Below, piece by piece: positions 1 to 9,220 of a stretch of DNA of 64,000 bases (position 1 is its first letter; each line of letters begins with the position of its first letter). Source of the DNA: Gracilariopsis chorda (Eukaryota; Rhodophyta; Florideophyceae; Gracilariales; Gracilariaceae). Under the pieces are notes generated by a model. The model was not told the DNA's origin. It worked only from the letters and a program-made list of their open reading frames with translations, and searched no databases. A program made the position numbers and the translations under genes. The stretch covers positions 248,001 to 312,000 of the forward strand of contig NBIV01000017.1 of assembly GCA_003194525.1 (NCBI GenBank). The letters are read 5' to 3'.

Positions 1-531
1 ACTGGAAAATATTTGCAGTTTTTGAGTAGGTTTTTACATCACGTTGGGGGCTTCATCTGATGCCTGTTGGCTTGCATTGCAAGCAATGCAGCTTTCTTGT
101 CAGTACCATTTTTAATGAATACAGTCATGGGGGTTGCAAAAAGTGTGTCTACCTTGCTACTTTTTCGCCAAAACTTTGACAAGAAGTCCTTCTTGTCAAA
201 GTCACGGAAATACATTTTGCACAGGTCCGTGAAGTCTCCTGAGCGGAATAAATTTTTGGAATATGAGTTTCGCGGTGGTGAACCATGTCACGCTGGGTGT
301 CACAAAACCTAAGAAACGGGAACATAAGACGTCAACCTCCTCAGTAGACCTAGAATCTAAAATCCAGTATTCTACGCAGATTGAACAGTAGCCCGAATTC
401 TAGTTTGCACTAAAAAACTTCATAAATGGAATGGCTACCCACAACATCTCCAAAACACTTTGTTTGTAGTACAACCTTTGTTCAACTCTGCAAAGCTCAT
501 CTCTTCTTTCTTGGCGAGTTACCTACCGGAC
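1..531. other. No gene recognised
   Basis: Short open frames occur here but none has a recognisable domain, and they overlap on both strands. I see no element termini. The stretch runs into the tandem repeat that starts near 532. Confidence 0.5.
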
Positions 532-1016
532 ACCATGATTTGTAAGTGGAAGTGGCATAACCAGCCCTCCTCGTGGCACCGAGTGGGCATAGCCCACCTA
601 GTGCTACAGCGAACAAAGCAGAGGTGGTTTAATCGCCTTTTTCATGACTTCCAGCGGGCATGACCCACTGGACGCCATGGATAGTAAGTGCACGTGGCAT
701 AATCAGCCCTCCTCGTTGCACCGAGTGGGCACAGCCTACTCGGTGCCACAGCAAACAGAGCCGAGGTGGTTTAGCCGCCCTCGCCATGATGTCCAGCGGG
801 CATATCCCAATGGAAGCCATGGATTGTAGGTGGAGGTTGCATAACCCGCCTTCCTCGTGGCACCGAGTGGTCAGAGCCTACTCGGTGCCACAACTTACAG
901 AGCAGAAGTGGTTTAACGGCCTTGGCCATGACATGCAGTGGGCACAACCCGCTAGAAGCCACGGATTGGAGTTCGAAGTGGCATAATCAGCCCTCCTTGT
1001 GGCACCGAGTGGGCTT
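532..1016. repeat. 142-bp tandem repeat, about 3.4 copies
   Basis: The motif GTGGCATAA (with small changes) recurs with its last base at 560, 702, 844 and 986, exactly 142 bp apart each time, and the surrounding sequence matches across copies. Each unit carries GTGGCACCGAGT followed after a short spacer by its inverse. In the third copy the 12-bp arms 857-868 and 880-891 are perfect, with an 11-nt loop; in the second copy one arm has a single mismatch. Several short open frames cross the array in different frames, so it is best read as non-coding satellite-like DNA. Confidence 0.85.
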
Positions 1017-1757
1017 TTGCTTCTTGGTGATCTTTGTAAATCTTAGTCTTTCTAGTTAGAATATTATAAGTATTAAATGTGGACTGATTATCAAAATGTA
1101 ATGATATTGTGGGTGTTGTGTGGAAACTATTGTATACTTTGCACAAAAGGTAAACGTTAGCTTCTTTTCAGTATAGCAGATATGGATTAAAGTCCTACTT
1201 GAAGGTTAACGTCCTGATTGAATCCGTCAATAGCTGCTTTCTATTGTTCAATACCTCCGTCTTCGATGATCCGTAAGATAACTGGACCGAACTCTGATAC
1301 TAGTTCCATAGGAAACCCATTTCTATCCCCGTACCCATGGCGTTCCATATTCTAAGATAATCGTAGTAGCTTTGAAAGATGTTGATAAAGGAAGTCTTTG
1401 TGTTTGGTACATGTTAGAAATTTACATGTGTATAGAGACTCAACTTATACAATCCATTTTACAGTTCAAACTAGCAAAATAACGAGTCTGGGCGATTATT
1501 TTCACAGTGTGAACCTTTTTCGAACCCATGTGTGAAACCTCCAGTGGGTGCAATTAATTTATCTACATGGTTTTCAGTCAACGGATAGATTGCTTACTGG
1601 AGATAAATCACAGTCAACGTAGTTGTTACTGAAAGTTTGTTAAGCTTCTCTGGGCAATGTTGTTCTGGCTGGATTTCGAGTTATAATCTATTCTTACAAT
1701 TTGCTTTCGACGGCAGAAATTCTTTAGAAAGTAGCTTTTGGGCACTTTTTGAGGTCA
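1017..1757. other. AT-rich spacer, no gene recognised
   Basis: No long open frame, no domain and no repeat termini were seen between the tandem array and the first Helitron-like element. Confidence 0.5.
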
Positions 1758-2221
1758 TTTCAACACCCCACTCTTAATGATTTGCTCATGTATGAGGGGG
1801 GTGTTGTTGACTGATGGGAGGCATTGCGGAACAAAATCGCTTTGCACGCCCCAGTTTGCGCATGCAAAACGCCCATTTTGCGCAACGCCTCCCTACCGTT
1901 TAAAACATTCAGCAGCAGCAGCAAAGCTTGGTGCTTACTGGCTGGCACTCCCATAATGACTGCAGTCCCAGCCACTTACACAAAGCAACGTGTCGCGCTT
2001 TCTCATCATTGGCTGGCACTGCAGTCAATTTAGGCACCTAAACACAAACCCCTACGGATCCACATAATCTACGCGCCGCGGCGCCCCGTGGTTCTACGAG
2101 CGCTATTGTGAATGCAAGCGAGCAAAGTGCTCGGAGAGCCTCCGAACGCTACTAAATACACAAAGCTACAAAAACAACGCGGTGCGGAGCGCCGCCCACG
2201 GCCGAAGGCCGTTTCCACTTG
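1758..2221 (+). mobile_element. Non-autonomous Helitron-like element, copy 1
   Basis: This 464-bp unit has no coding capacity. It starts TTTCAACACCCC, with the inverse GGGGTGTTG at 1798-1806. It carries (CAG)4 and ends with the hairpin ACGGCC-GAA-GGCCGT (2198-2212) followed 9 nt later by CTTG. The same body recurs at 26140-26609 and 26673-27143. The 3' end matches that of the long Helitron whose 5' end starts at the very next base. A hairpin about 10 nt from the 3' end is a hallmark of Helitrons. All visible junctions have T on both sides, which resembles Helentron/Helitron2 insertion between two Ts. Confidence 0.8.
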
Positions 2222-3269
2222 TCTCTCCATAATAAGTATTTATACGCGTATGAGGGGGGTGTTCTTGATTGAATGGAGGCGTTGCGCCACAAAACCATTT
2301 TGCATGCCCCCGTTTGCCCATGCGAAACGCCAATTTGGCGCAACCCCTCCCTACCATTTAAAACATTCAGCAGCAGCAGCAGCACCAAAGCGTTCAGTTA
2401 ATTAGCTGCTGCTGCTTCATGTTGACTGTGCAATGGCTGCTGAATGGCTTGCAATACAGTCAAATTGTAGTGCCAGCCACTCAGCAGCAAACCCCCGGCT
2501 GTTCATTCCAACACGTGGCAAATTGCACTGCGCCAGTGCAGTGCATTCCGACAAGTGGCGAATTGCCCTGCACCAGTGCAATGTATACTGAAGTGTCATT
2601 GCAGATATGCCTGCAACAGACGTATATACTCCACTGGCCCAGTGCCAAATGCATCTCGCTTGCTGACCCTAACCACTATTTTCCATCACATTCAGGCTTG
2701 GCCAATAGCGCAGTGTCGTAACCTTTTGCTACTTTGGGCACTGTTCGCTGGCCTGGGACCTAGGCAAGGCCGAGCTCGTGTGCAAGTCACCACAAGAGTA
2801 ACCCACTAAGTACCACGGATCTGCGAAAGGTCAGTTGCTCCTCTGTGGTATACTGGTGGTTTGACGGCGATCAGGAAGTCTGTGGGTTTACCGGACCTAA
2901 TACCAGCTTGCTGTGCAGGGTCCGGGGCGGCCGCCGTGTCGTACCTCTTGGGGCCGGAAAGCACACTTCGGTGTGTGAGTAAAGTCAGACCAATCCTTAC
3001 AACCGGACGCGAATTGAACATCAAACGGCTTGAAAACCGGCTGGGCACGCTCCGCCCGTCATAATTCAACAGGAGTGTGTCGACAGTCCCTATGCTGCGC
3101 ACGACTGCATCGGGTAAATATAAGCCTTGCAGCAATTTTTTTAATTGCTGCATGCGACTAGGCCCGGTGGGTGCAACGAAACAAACTGTAAGCAGTTTTT
3201 CACTTTCAACTTTGTGTTTTACTGGGAATTAATCTGGAACTCTGGCAAATTTTTTAACGGTTTAAAAAC

Positions 3270-3728
3270 ATGGAATTGTTATTTTCTTTACTTTGGTATA
3301 TTGAAATCGCGAGAGGAGGGCGACGTCTGAACTCTGGTGGCGTCCGATCTAACTCAGGAGGTGCCAGAGACAATTCTGGAGGTGCCAGGTTGAACGCAGG
3401 CGGTGCAAGGCAAAACGCTGGTGGTCGTCGCGTCGGCAGTGGTGGAGCACGGGCAGGGGCTGGAAGACCCCGAAGGGCAAGGGCTCCCCCAGCTCCAGAT
3501 GGGTTGGGAGTAAATGAGAGCGGAGCACACGTTCAAGGACCTATTGTTCCAGCGGTTGAAGAAGACGAAATTACTCCTGCACCTACTTCGGTTGCAGCAG
3601 CAGTTAGCACAAGCGCCGCTGGAGCCAGTGGGTCCGTTGCCGCAGATCTACCAACTTCGTGCCCAATTCCTGGATTTCTGGAGTTTTTGAGAGGCCTTCC
3701 AAGTCACATTACACCGCCTCCGATGCCC
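3270..3728 (+). CDS. N-terminal accessory region of the Helitron protein
   Basis: The frame from ATG 3270 encodes about seven imperfect repeats of the type NSGGAR/NAGGAR, then AGAGRPRRAR, an Arg/Gly-rich AT-hook-like stretch. Next comes an acidic VEEDEITPAP motif that recurs further down in the Rep frame. The shared motif suggests one original protein. The frame changes near a C-rich run at about 3726-3740, by slippage or an unseen intron. Function is inferred only: the basic GRPRR part would suit nucleic-acid binding. Confidence 0.45.
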
Positions 3729-3865
3729 CCCCTCTCCCCCCGATGCCTGCAGAACAGATGCCTGTTGCGATGGAAGTGTAAGAGGATGAGATCACCCCTG
3801 ATCCATCACAGCCACCGCTGCCACAGCAGCCTGCTCTGCCACAAGCTGAACAAGAGGAAGAACAG

Positions 3866-6800
3866 ATGCCAGTCCCGATGGAAGTGGAAGAGGATGAGAT
3901 CACCCCGGCTCCCTCACACCCGCCGCTGCAGCCCGCGTTGCTACAAGCTGAACAGGAAGAACAACAGATGCCCATTCCAATGGAGGTGGAAGCGGATGAG
4001 ATCACACTGGCTCCCTCACACCGGCCGCAGCATCAGCCACAGCAACAGCTTGATACGACGGTCATGCACTGTGCTGGGCGTCCTGATCGAGGAGTCTATT
4101 TCGTGTACTATGTGTGGGATTCCGTGGCAGTTCAGGCGAGGAAAGATCCGGCCATCCGTGCAAGCGTGCCGGAGTTTGAGACGCTACCCACTGCAGGTCA
4201 AAGGCGATGCGGAAGATGTGGCGAACACTCTCACACTCTGCCCTCCTGCCCGTACGCGGACTGGTCATTGAAAATTCATAGCTGCAAGTATTGCGGTTGT
4301 GTTTTGCTTGGCACAGAGGTCACTGGAATGTTCTGTGGAATGAAAAGAATGTCAGGATGGGGCGTCACGTTCCGCAGAAGGCATAGCAGTGAGTTGATTC
4401 GCAGTCCTTATAGCCTGACAGCCTTCCACAGCCATTTACTCAACTTTAATACGCTTTTCGCAACGACGCAAGCGTTCATGTACATGTCGTATGTGACGGG
4501 AGGCGGTCCCTCCTTTCTCAGACTTGAGGGCAACGCAGCTCTCCCTCTACCCACGCAGAACCAAAACAACACGCGCTACAGCTTTCTGTGGGGTACCGGT
4601 TCGCCTTCCTTATATCCATCTCACTATGCGCGTGCCAATTTGCGTGCGTTCATTCAAGACATCGACGTACGAGATATCGTGCCCAAGTTATACGATTTGA
4701 TCCATCCCAAGCCACAGATGGTGCGTGAGCGGTACCGATCCATGCTTAGCACGCAACAACAACAACAAAATGCAGATACCGCCGTCGATATCAGCATGCA
4801 GGCAGCAGAAGAGGGAGTAGTTGTACGTGGTTACGAAGGAACCGGAAGTGCCACAGTCAGTGCTCCTCACACAGGTGCTGGCACTCTCCCTGAAGATGTT
4901 CCTGGTGGCGGGCCAACCATGATGAGAACGCTCGTCGTGGATCCAACTGGCCTGTACCGAGTGGAGTCTCAACTACCGCGCTTGGTAGACGGAACCGTAA
5001 CCGAAGAGCACGCTGCAGTGACGAGTTCGGCTGCTGCTGGAGCAAGGGCGACTGCGAATGCCGCAAACAATGCGCAAGTGCGGTACCGACTTCTAAAACC
5101 GGCATCCAAAATTGCAGAGATGTGGACTTTCCCTCTTCTCTACCCGTATGGTGATCAGCACGAGCCGTTTGACATCGGCCTGTTTCTGGATGCAAAGAAC
5201 TCTACACAGCAAAGCTCGGGTCTCAGCGTCATCGAGTGGAAGCTCCAAAAGCTAACTTGGGCTCAGAACGCGAAGCGACGTTTGTACTCAGACAACATCC
5301 TCCTAGACAGTGGACCGTTGATGCAGATGTGGATGCTCTGCATGCACAAAAACATTGAGGACATTCGACTACGTTTCCTGGAGAGAGAACAACAGGCAGG
5401 TATTCTACAAGAGCAAGAGATCCAGCAAGCACAACAGCAAACAGCTCATATGTCACTATCACAGTTCGCACAAATGGGACGCATATTTCTGCCCGATGAC
5501 TCGGTCAACTCAGCAGCGTACTGGAAGAACAAGCGCATGGATGTACAGGCGATCGTAGCGCGGAGAGGACCGCCTTCTCTTCTCATTACAACCACCATGA
5601 ACATCTGGAGAGAGGATTTTCAGTGCCTTGGTATGGATACCAGCAATCGGAGCGGATTTACGGCACAGAATAACTGCCCTCGACCGTTGGACCCACCTGA
5701 TCTGATTGCAAGGGTGTACAACCAGTACGCAAACGATTTAAAGAAGGACTTGGAGAAGAACTCGGAGCACATCTTTGGATTTAAGTGCCTGGGGCTTGCA
5801 TCAAAGCTTGAGTTTCAGGAGCGCAATGTTGCTCATCACCACATGCTCGTGTGGCTCGAAAAAGGCGTGATTGAAGACGTTGATGTGATCGACGAGCTGA
5901 TTCGTGCAGAACTTCCTCTTCCCGTTGAAGACAACGCGTTGCGTGCCCTCATTCGTTCCATGCACAGGCACCGCCACTCCACCTATTGCCGGAATCGCGC
6001 TGGGCGTTGCAAGTTTGGATACGACGGCAACAAGATTGTGCCGGAGACGTACATTGAAGATGGCACGAATCGCGTGTTCTACCGCAGAAGAAGGCAACAT
6101 GACCTCAAGATAGTGCCGTACAACCCAACTCTGACCAAGAAGTACTGCTCTCATATTAACGTAGAGCGCACGCAAGGAGGGGGCGCAGTGGCTTATCTGA
6201 TGAAGTACGCGTTTAAGCAGCCCAAAGCTCAGGAGGTGGTGATCAATGTGAGTGGTGCTAATGAGACAGGCACACACAACGACCAGCAACAAGAGCCGCA
6301 GGTGCAGAACGACATTCGTGCATACATGCGAGCACGTGTGGTGGGCGCCGTCAATGCAGCTTGGAGAATTTTCGAGTTTCGACATGTTCACATCGTACCA
6401 AAGGTAGAGCGAATGACCATTCACTTGGAAAGAGAGGGCACATTCCTGCTAAGAGGTCCAAATCATCTTCTTTCTGCATCGCAGCCGTCTACACTGGAGA
6501 GATACTTTGCAAGGCCCGAAGCATACGCAAACCTAGACTACCTTTCGTGCTTTGAAAAAGTTCGATTGTGTCGTACGCTTCCAGCCCACGTGCTTAACCA
6601 ATCCGACGGAGACAGCACTCAGTTGCCCACAGACGACTGCGATCCGCCCATGTACATGGTACAGCGCACGGAAGACGAGCAGTGCGTCGCAAGGATCAGA
6701 GGTGTTTCACCGTCCGACATTGAGCTCTTTGCTCTGCGCTTGCTGCTCATGAATCACGGCTCGAGCTCTTATGAAGACGCAAGGACTTTCAACGGACAGC

Positions 6801-7033
6801 AGTATGGAACGTATCGTGTAACTGCGATTGTAAGCGGACTGCGCGCGGACGGATCCGAGTTTGATATTGCATTTCAAGAAGCAGTGCAGATCTACAGCAC
6901 GCCCTCCGAGCTACGACGTCTGATTGTCACACTATACCAACAAGGGGAAGACCCAGAAAAAATGCCCGTCGAAACCTGGGAGGCGCTATGTATCGACATA
7001 CATACAGGAGATGAGCAGCAACGAAAGCAATAA
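3866..7033 (+). CDS. Helitron Rep protein (HUH endonuclease, Helitron_like_N)
   Basis: This 1055-residue frame encodes the rolling-circle initiator of the Helitron. It begins with two copies of a PMEVEEDEITPAPS-type repeat; a further copy lies upstream beyond an in-frame TAA at 3779. Cys pairs around residues 115-143 (CGRCG and CKYCGC) look like a zinc-binding region. The HUH motif is VAHHHMLVWL at residues 655-664. The double-tyrosine motif is YLMKYAFK at 777-784, with Tyr777 and Tyr781 as probable nicking and joining residues. In this family Rep nicks one DNA strand at the element end and joins it to the target. The frame is open from 3782; I chose ATG 3866. The helicase normally fused to Rep follows downstream after a stop. 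Confidence 0.85.
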   Translation: MPVPMEVEEDEITPAPSHPPLQPALLQAEQEEQQMPIPMEVEADEITLAPSHRPQHQPQQQLDTTVMHCAGRPDRGVYFVYYVWDSVAVQARKDPAIRASVPEFETLPTAGQRRCGRCGEHSHTLPSCPYADWSLKIHSCKYCGCVLLGTEVTGMFCGMKRMSGWGVTFRRRHSSELIRSPYSLTAFHSHLLNFNTLFATTQAFMYMSYVTGGGPSFLRLEGNAALPLPTQNQNNTRYSFLWGTGSPSLYPSHYARANLRAFIQDIDVRDIVPKLYDLIHPKPQMVRERYRSMLSTQQQQQNADTAVDISMQAAEEGVVVRGYEGTGSATVSAPHTGAGTLPEDVPGGGPTMMRTLVVDPTGLYRVESQLPRLVDGTVTEEHAAVTSSAAAGARATANAANNAQVRYRLLKPASKIAEMWTFPLLYPYGDQHEPFDIGLFLDAKNSTQQSSGLSVIEWKLQKLTWAQNAKRRLYSDNILLDSGPLMQMWMLCMHKNIEDIRLRFLEREQQAGILQEQEIQQAQQQTAHMSLSQFAQMGRIFLPDDSVNSAAYWKNKRMDVQAIVARRGPPSLLITTTMNIWREDFQCLGMDTSNRSGFTAQNNCPRPLDPPDLIARVYNQYANDLKKDLEKNSEHIFGFKCLGLASKLEFQERNVAHHHMLVWLEKGVIEDVDVIDELIRAELPLPVEDNALRALIRSMHRHRHSTYCRNRAGRCKFGYDGNKIVPETYIEDGTNRVFYRRRRQHDLKIVPYNPTLTKKYCSHINVERTQGGGAVAYLMKYAFKQPKAQEVVINVSGANETGTHNDQQQEPQVQNDIRAYMRARVVGAVNAAWRIFEFRHVHIVPKVERMTIHLEREGTFLLRGPNHLLSASQPSTLERYFARPEAYANLDYLSCFEKVRLCRTLPAHVLNQSDGDSTQLPTDDCDPPMYMVQRTEDEQCVARIRGVSPSDIELFALRLLLMNHGSSSYEDARTFNGQQYGTYRVTAIVSGLRADGSEFDIAFQEAVQIYSTPSELRRLIVTLYQQGEDPEKMPVETWEALCIDIHTGDEQQRKQ

Positions 7034-7237
7034 ATGTATCGACGTGTGGTGGAGATCTCAGACCGGCACGGAGGACGACTTCTTCGCGATCACAGCTTCT
7101 TCTCCCAACACCTACAGCACGATCATCCAGCATTGAATGAGGCAAATCGAGCTACAACACCTCGAGACGTGCGAGTGGTGCGAAACTCGTCAACTTTGCA
7201 GTCAAGTTACGCCACCTAAAAACCTCGCCAACGATAA

Positions 7238-8716
7238 GTCATTGATACGGTCATTGCCACATTGCAACAACGACAGGCGCTGCAGGAGCGAACAAGAACT
7301 CCTGGAAACGTGTTCTTTGTGCAAAGATCCGCAGGAACCGGAAAGACATACGTGCTGAACCTCCTTCGTGATATCGTTGAGTCGGAAGGAATGCTCGCCG
7401 AAATGACTGCTACAACAGGCATTGCAGCTTCGTTGTACGAAGGTGGCCGCACTTTACATAGCGTTCTCGGACTCTATGTAGCTGATAGGGACAGCACAAG
7501 CAGCACTACAGCCACTTTGTCAGCGTACGGTCCCCGATCTCAACGTGCAGAACTGCTAGGCGAAATAAAACTGCTCGTCTTGGATGAGGCGTCCATGCTC
7601 TCAAGAAAGCTCTTCGAGCTCATGGATGGGTTGCTCAAAGATCTTCGCTGCAGTGGAATGGAAAACCCGCCTCCGTTTGGGGGCTTGACCATCGTTCTAT
7701 CGGGCTACTACTCCCAGCTGCTTCCAGTGGTGCTGCAGGTGTACATGGAGGCCGAGCCAACTGGAAATGTGAGACGAGTGTACACAAACATTCTCAACGA
7801 ATTGGCGTGTAAAAGTGATCTGTGGATATTGTGCTCAGTTCAAGTATTGTACCTCACGGAACAAGTACGCCAAGCCGATGATCCGGCATTTGCGTCACTG
7901 TTACGTTCCATTGCACGAAACACAATATCCAACAACGCTCTACTACCACTTAGATCTACCGGTGGCATGCAAACCGCCTACCAATTCCTGTGGAAGTGGC
8001 TCACAACACGACGCAAAGAGGATGTGGATCTCACCAAAATGCTCATTGCCTCCACAAACCAGTTGGTCGACGAACATAATGTGGCAGCGCTAGATCTGTT
8101 TCCTGGTGAGCACTTCACTCTTCCGTCAGCGACAAACGTGCAACCTGTTCGTGGACAGAACCCAGAGTCTGACTTCGCCAGTACTATCGTCTCAGAGTTT
8201 GCATATCAGTATGCGCCTACTGGATTATCGCCTCATAACTTGGACTTCAAAATCAGTGTGCCAGTTATGGTCATTCCGGACGTGCTGCATCCCGCTGTGG
8301 TCGACGGAAAGCTGTTCGTAGTCGTGCTTGTCGATCAATTTACAATGCAGGTGGCTCGATTCGACAAGAACGGACAGGTGCTCGAACGACAGCTCCTGCA
8401 TCGTATCGACTTCGAGTTTTCTTTCGCAGACATTCGCATGATTCGAAGGCAGTTCCCCATTCGTCTTGCACTTGCAGCTGCAGTTCACAAAGGACAGGGA
8501 AAAACCTTGAATGGCTTGGTTGTGGATGTACGATCCAACTTGTTTTGCGCCGGTCAGCTTCATGTCGCATTTTCGCGCGTTCGAAGGAACAACCATGTGC
8601 TACTCCTGCATGACCCGCAGCTTACATCCACAAATGCGCACATAATCCATCCCATGCCTGTGGCCATCGCAAACCCAGTGCTGCCTATAGCAATTCACTT
8701 CTGCATCTCTCCATAA
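7238..8716 (+). CDS. PIF1-like helicase of the Helitron
   Basis: The frame is open from 7238, after a TAA at 7235, and has no obvious ATG before the Walker A region. That fits a once-continuous Rep-helicase protein. Visible motifs are Walker A SAGTGKT (about 7328-7348), TTGIAAS, Walker B LLVLDEASML (about 7571-7600), a Q-containing motif SGYYSQLLPVV, and the C-terminal AAAVHKGQGKTL and VAFSRVR motifs typical of the PIF1/RecD superfamily. The helicase unwinds donor DNA during transposition. Two oddities: the first Walker A glycine is Arg (RSAGTGKT), and the usual GDF..Q of motif III reads GYYSQ. The stretch 7034-7237 between the two genes has no recognised domain. Confidence 0.85.
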   Translation, partial: VIDTVIATLQQRQALQERTRTPGNVFFVQRSAGTGKTYVLNLLRDIVESEGMLAEMTATTGIAASLYEGGRTLHSVLGLYVADRDSTSSTTATLSAYGPRSQRAELLGEIKLLVLDEASMLSRKLFELMDGLLKDLRCSGMENPPPFGGLTIVLSGYYSQLLPVVLQVYMEAEPTGNVRRVYTNILNELACKSDLWILCSVQVLYLTEQVRQADDPAFASLLRSIARNTISNNALLPLRSTGGMQTAYQFLWKWLTTRRKEDVDLTKMLIASTNQLVDEHNVAALDLFPGEHFTLPSATNVQPVRGQNPESDFASTIVSEFAYQYAPTGLSPHNLDFKISVPVMVIPDVLHPAVVDGKLFVVVLVDQFTMQVARFDKNGQVLERQLLHRIDFEFSFADIRMIRRQFPIRLALAAAVHKGQGKTLNGLVVDVRSNLFCAGQLHVAFSRVRRNNHVLLLHDPQLTSTNAHIIHPMPVAIANPVLPIAIHFCISP

Positions 8717-8839
8717 CCATAATCATATTTTTTGCGTTCTTCATTCACTGAATTAAACTACTTGCTTTTCTGCTTTTGCTTTCTTCACCCATTCTTTCTT
8801 CTCACCGCTGTTTATGAATCCTTCTCCGCGGCGCGAAGC

Positions 8840-8870
8840 GCCACCCGCGGCCGAAGGCCTCTTCCTCTTG
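8840..8870 (+). repeat. Helitron 3' terminal hairpin and end
   Basis: GGCC-GAA-GGCC (8849-8859) is preceded by a second GC-rich arm pair (GGCGCGAAGCGCC, about 8830-8842) and followed by CTTCCTCTTG. The short copies end GGCCGTTTCCACTTG, so hairpin and spacing are conserved between long and short elements. Confidence 0.75.
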
Positions 8871-9021
8871 TCTAGGAGGACAGTAATGATTACAATGTGT
8901 AACGGGGTTTTTCACTCACTTACAATGTGAGGTAAGAGTGACTTACACCAGCAAACCTAAGGAGGGGGTTCAATTTGGCTCGTAATCCATCATTATGCTT
9001 AGGAATTAAAGCAGTATTGTT

Positions 9022-9063
9022 TAGGAATTTGGGAGTTAATCTGGGTTTTGTCCCAAATTCCTA
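9022..9063. repeat. 13-bp perfect inverted repeat
   Basis: TAGGAATTTGGGA (9022-9034) and its exact inverse (9051-9063) are separated by 16 nt. The right arm covers the first bases of the left LTR of the copia fossil that starts at 9049. Role unknown. Confidence 0.7.
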
Positions 9064-9220
9064 CAACTTGGCATGCTTTCATTGCTCTGAAAGCATGAAT
9101 TCATAACACTGCCAGAGTGCACACACAAACGACACATGCGAACACTTATATGTACAACATAGCTGGACCGCCGTCGCTGCACTTTCCAAGTAAAAGGGGA
9201 GCAAGGCCTCCTTCGATACA
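9049..9220 (+). repeat. Left LTR of copia fossil 1
   Basis: It runs from TGTCCCAAATTCC to ATACA. It shares AAATTCCTACA, the CACACACAAACG region and a near-identical block TTCCAAGTAAAAGGGGAGCA with 12937-13090. No target duplication was recognised. Confidence 0.6.

Larger units (their letters stand above)
2222..8870 (+). mobile_element. Autonomous Helitron-like element
   Basis: This 6.6-kb element encodes both hallmark Helitron activities, a HUH-type Rep (3866-7033) and a PIF1-like helicase (7238-8716). Its first ~180 bp (2222-2400) match the short element at 26140, including TATGAGGGGGGTGTT and the CAG run. Its 3' end has GGCC-GAA-GGCC at 8849-8859, ending CTTG 11 nt later, as in the short elements. 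It therefore looks complete at both ends and is the likely source of transposition functions for the short copies. The N-terminal coding part is out of frame with Rep, and a stop separates Rep from helicase, so this copy may not be fully functional unless splicing joins them. The leader 2400-3270 has no convincing gene. Confidence 0.85.

Noticed and set aside
532-1016. CRISPR-like array
   Set aside because: The 142-bp units repeat along their whole length with no unique spacers, and the window is eukaryotic.
2806-3153. Minus-strand 115-codon frame in the Helitron leader
   Set aside because: No domain, and composition like its surroundings; best taken as chance within the non-coding leader.
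3709-4005. Minus-strand Cys/Ser-rich frame (SSCSACSNAG type)
   Set aside because: It is the antisense of the acidic DEITPAP repeats of the Helitron protein.
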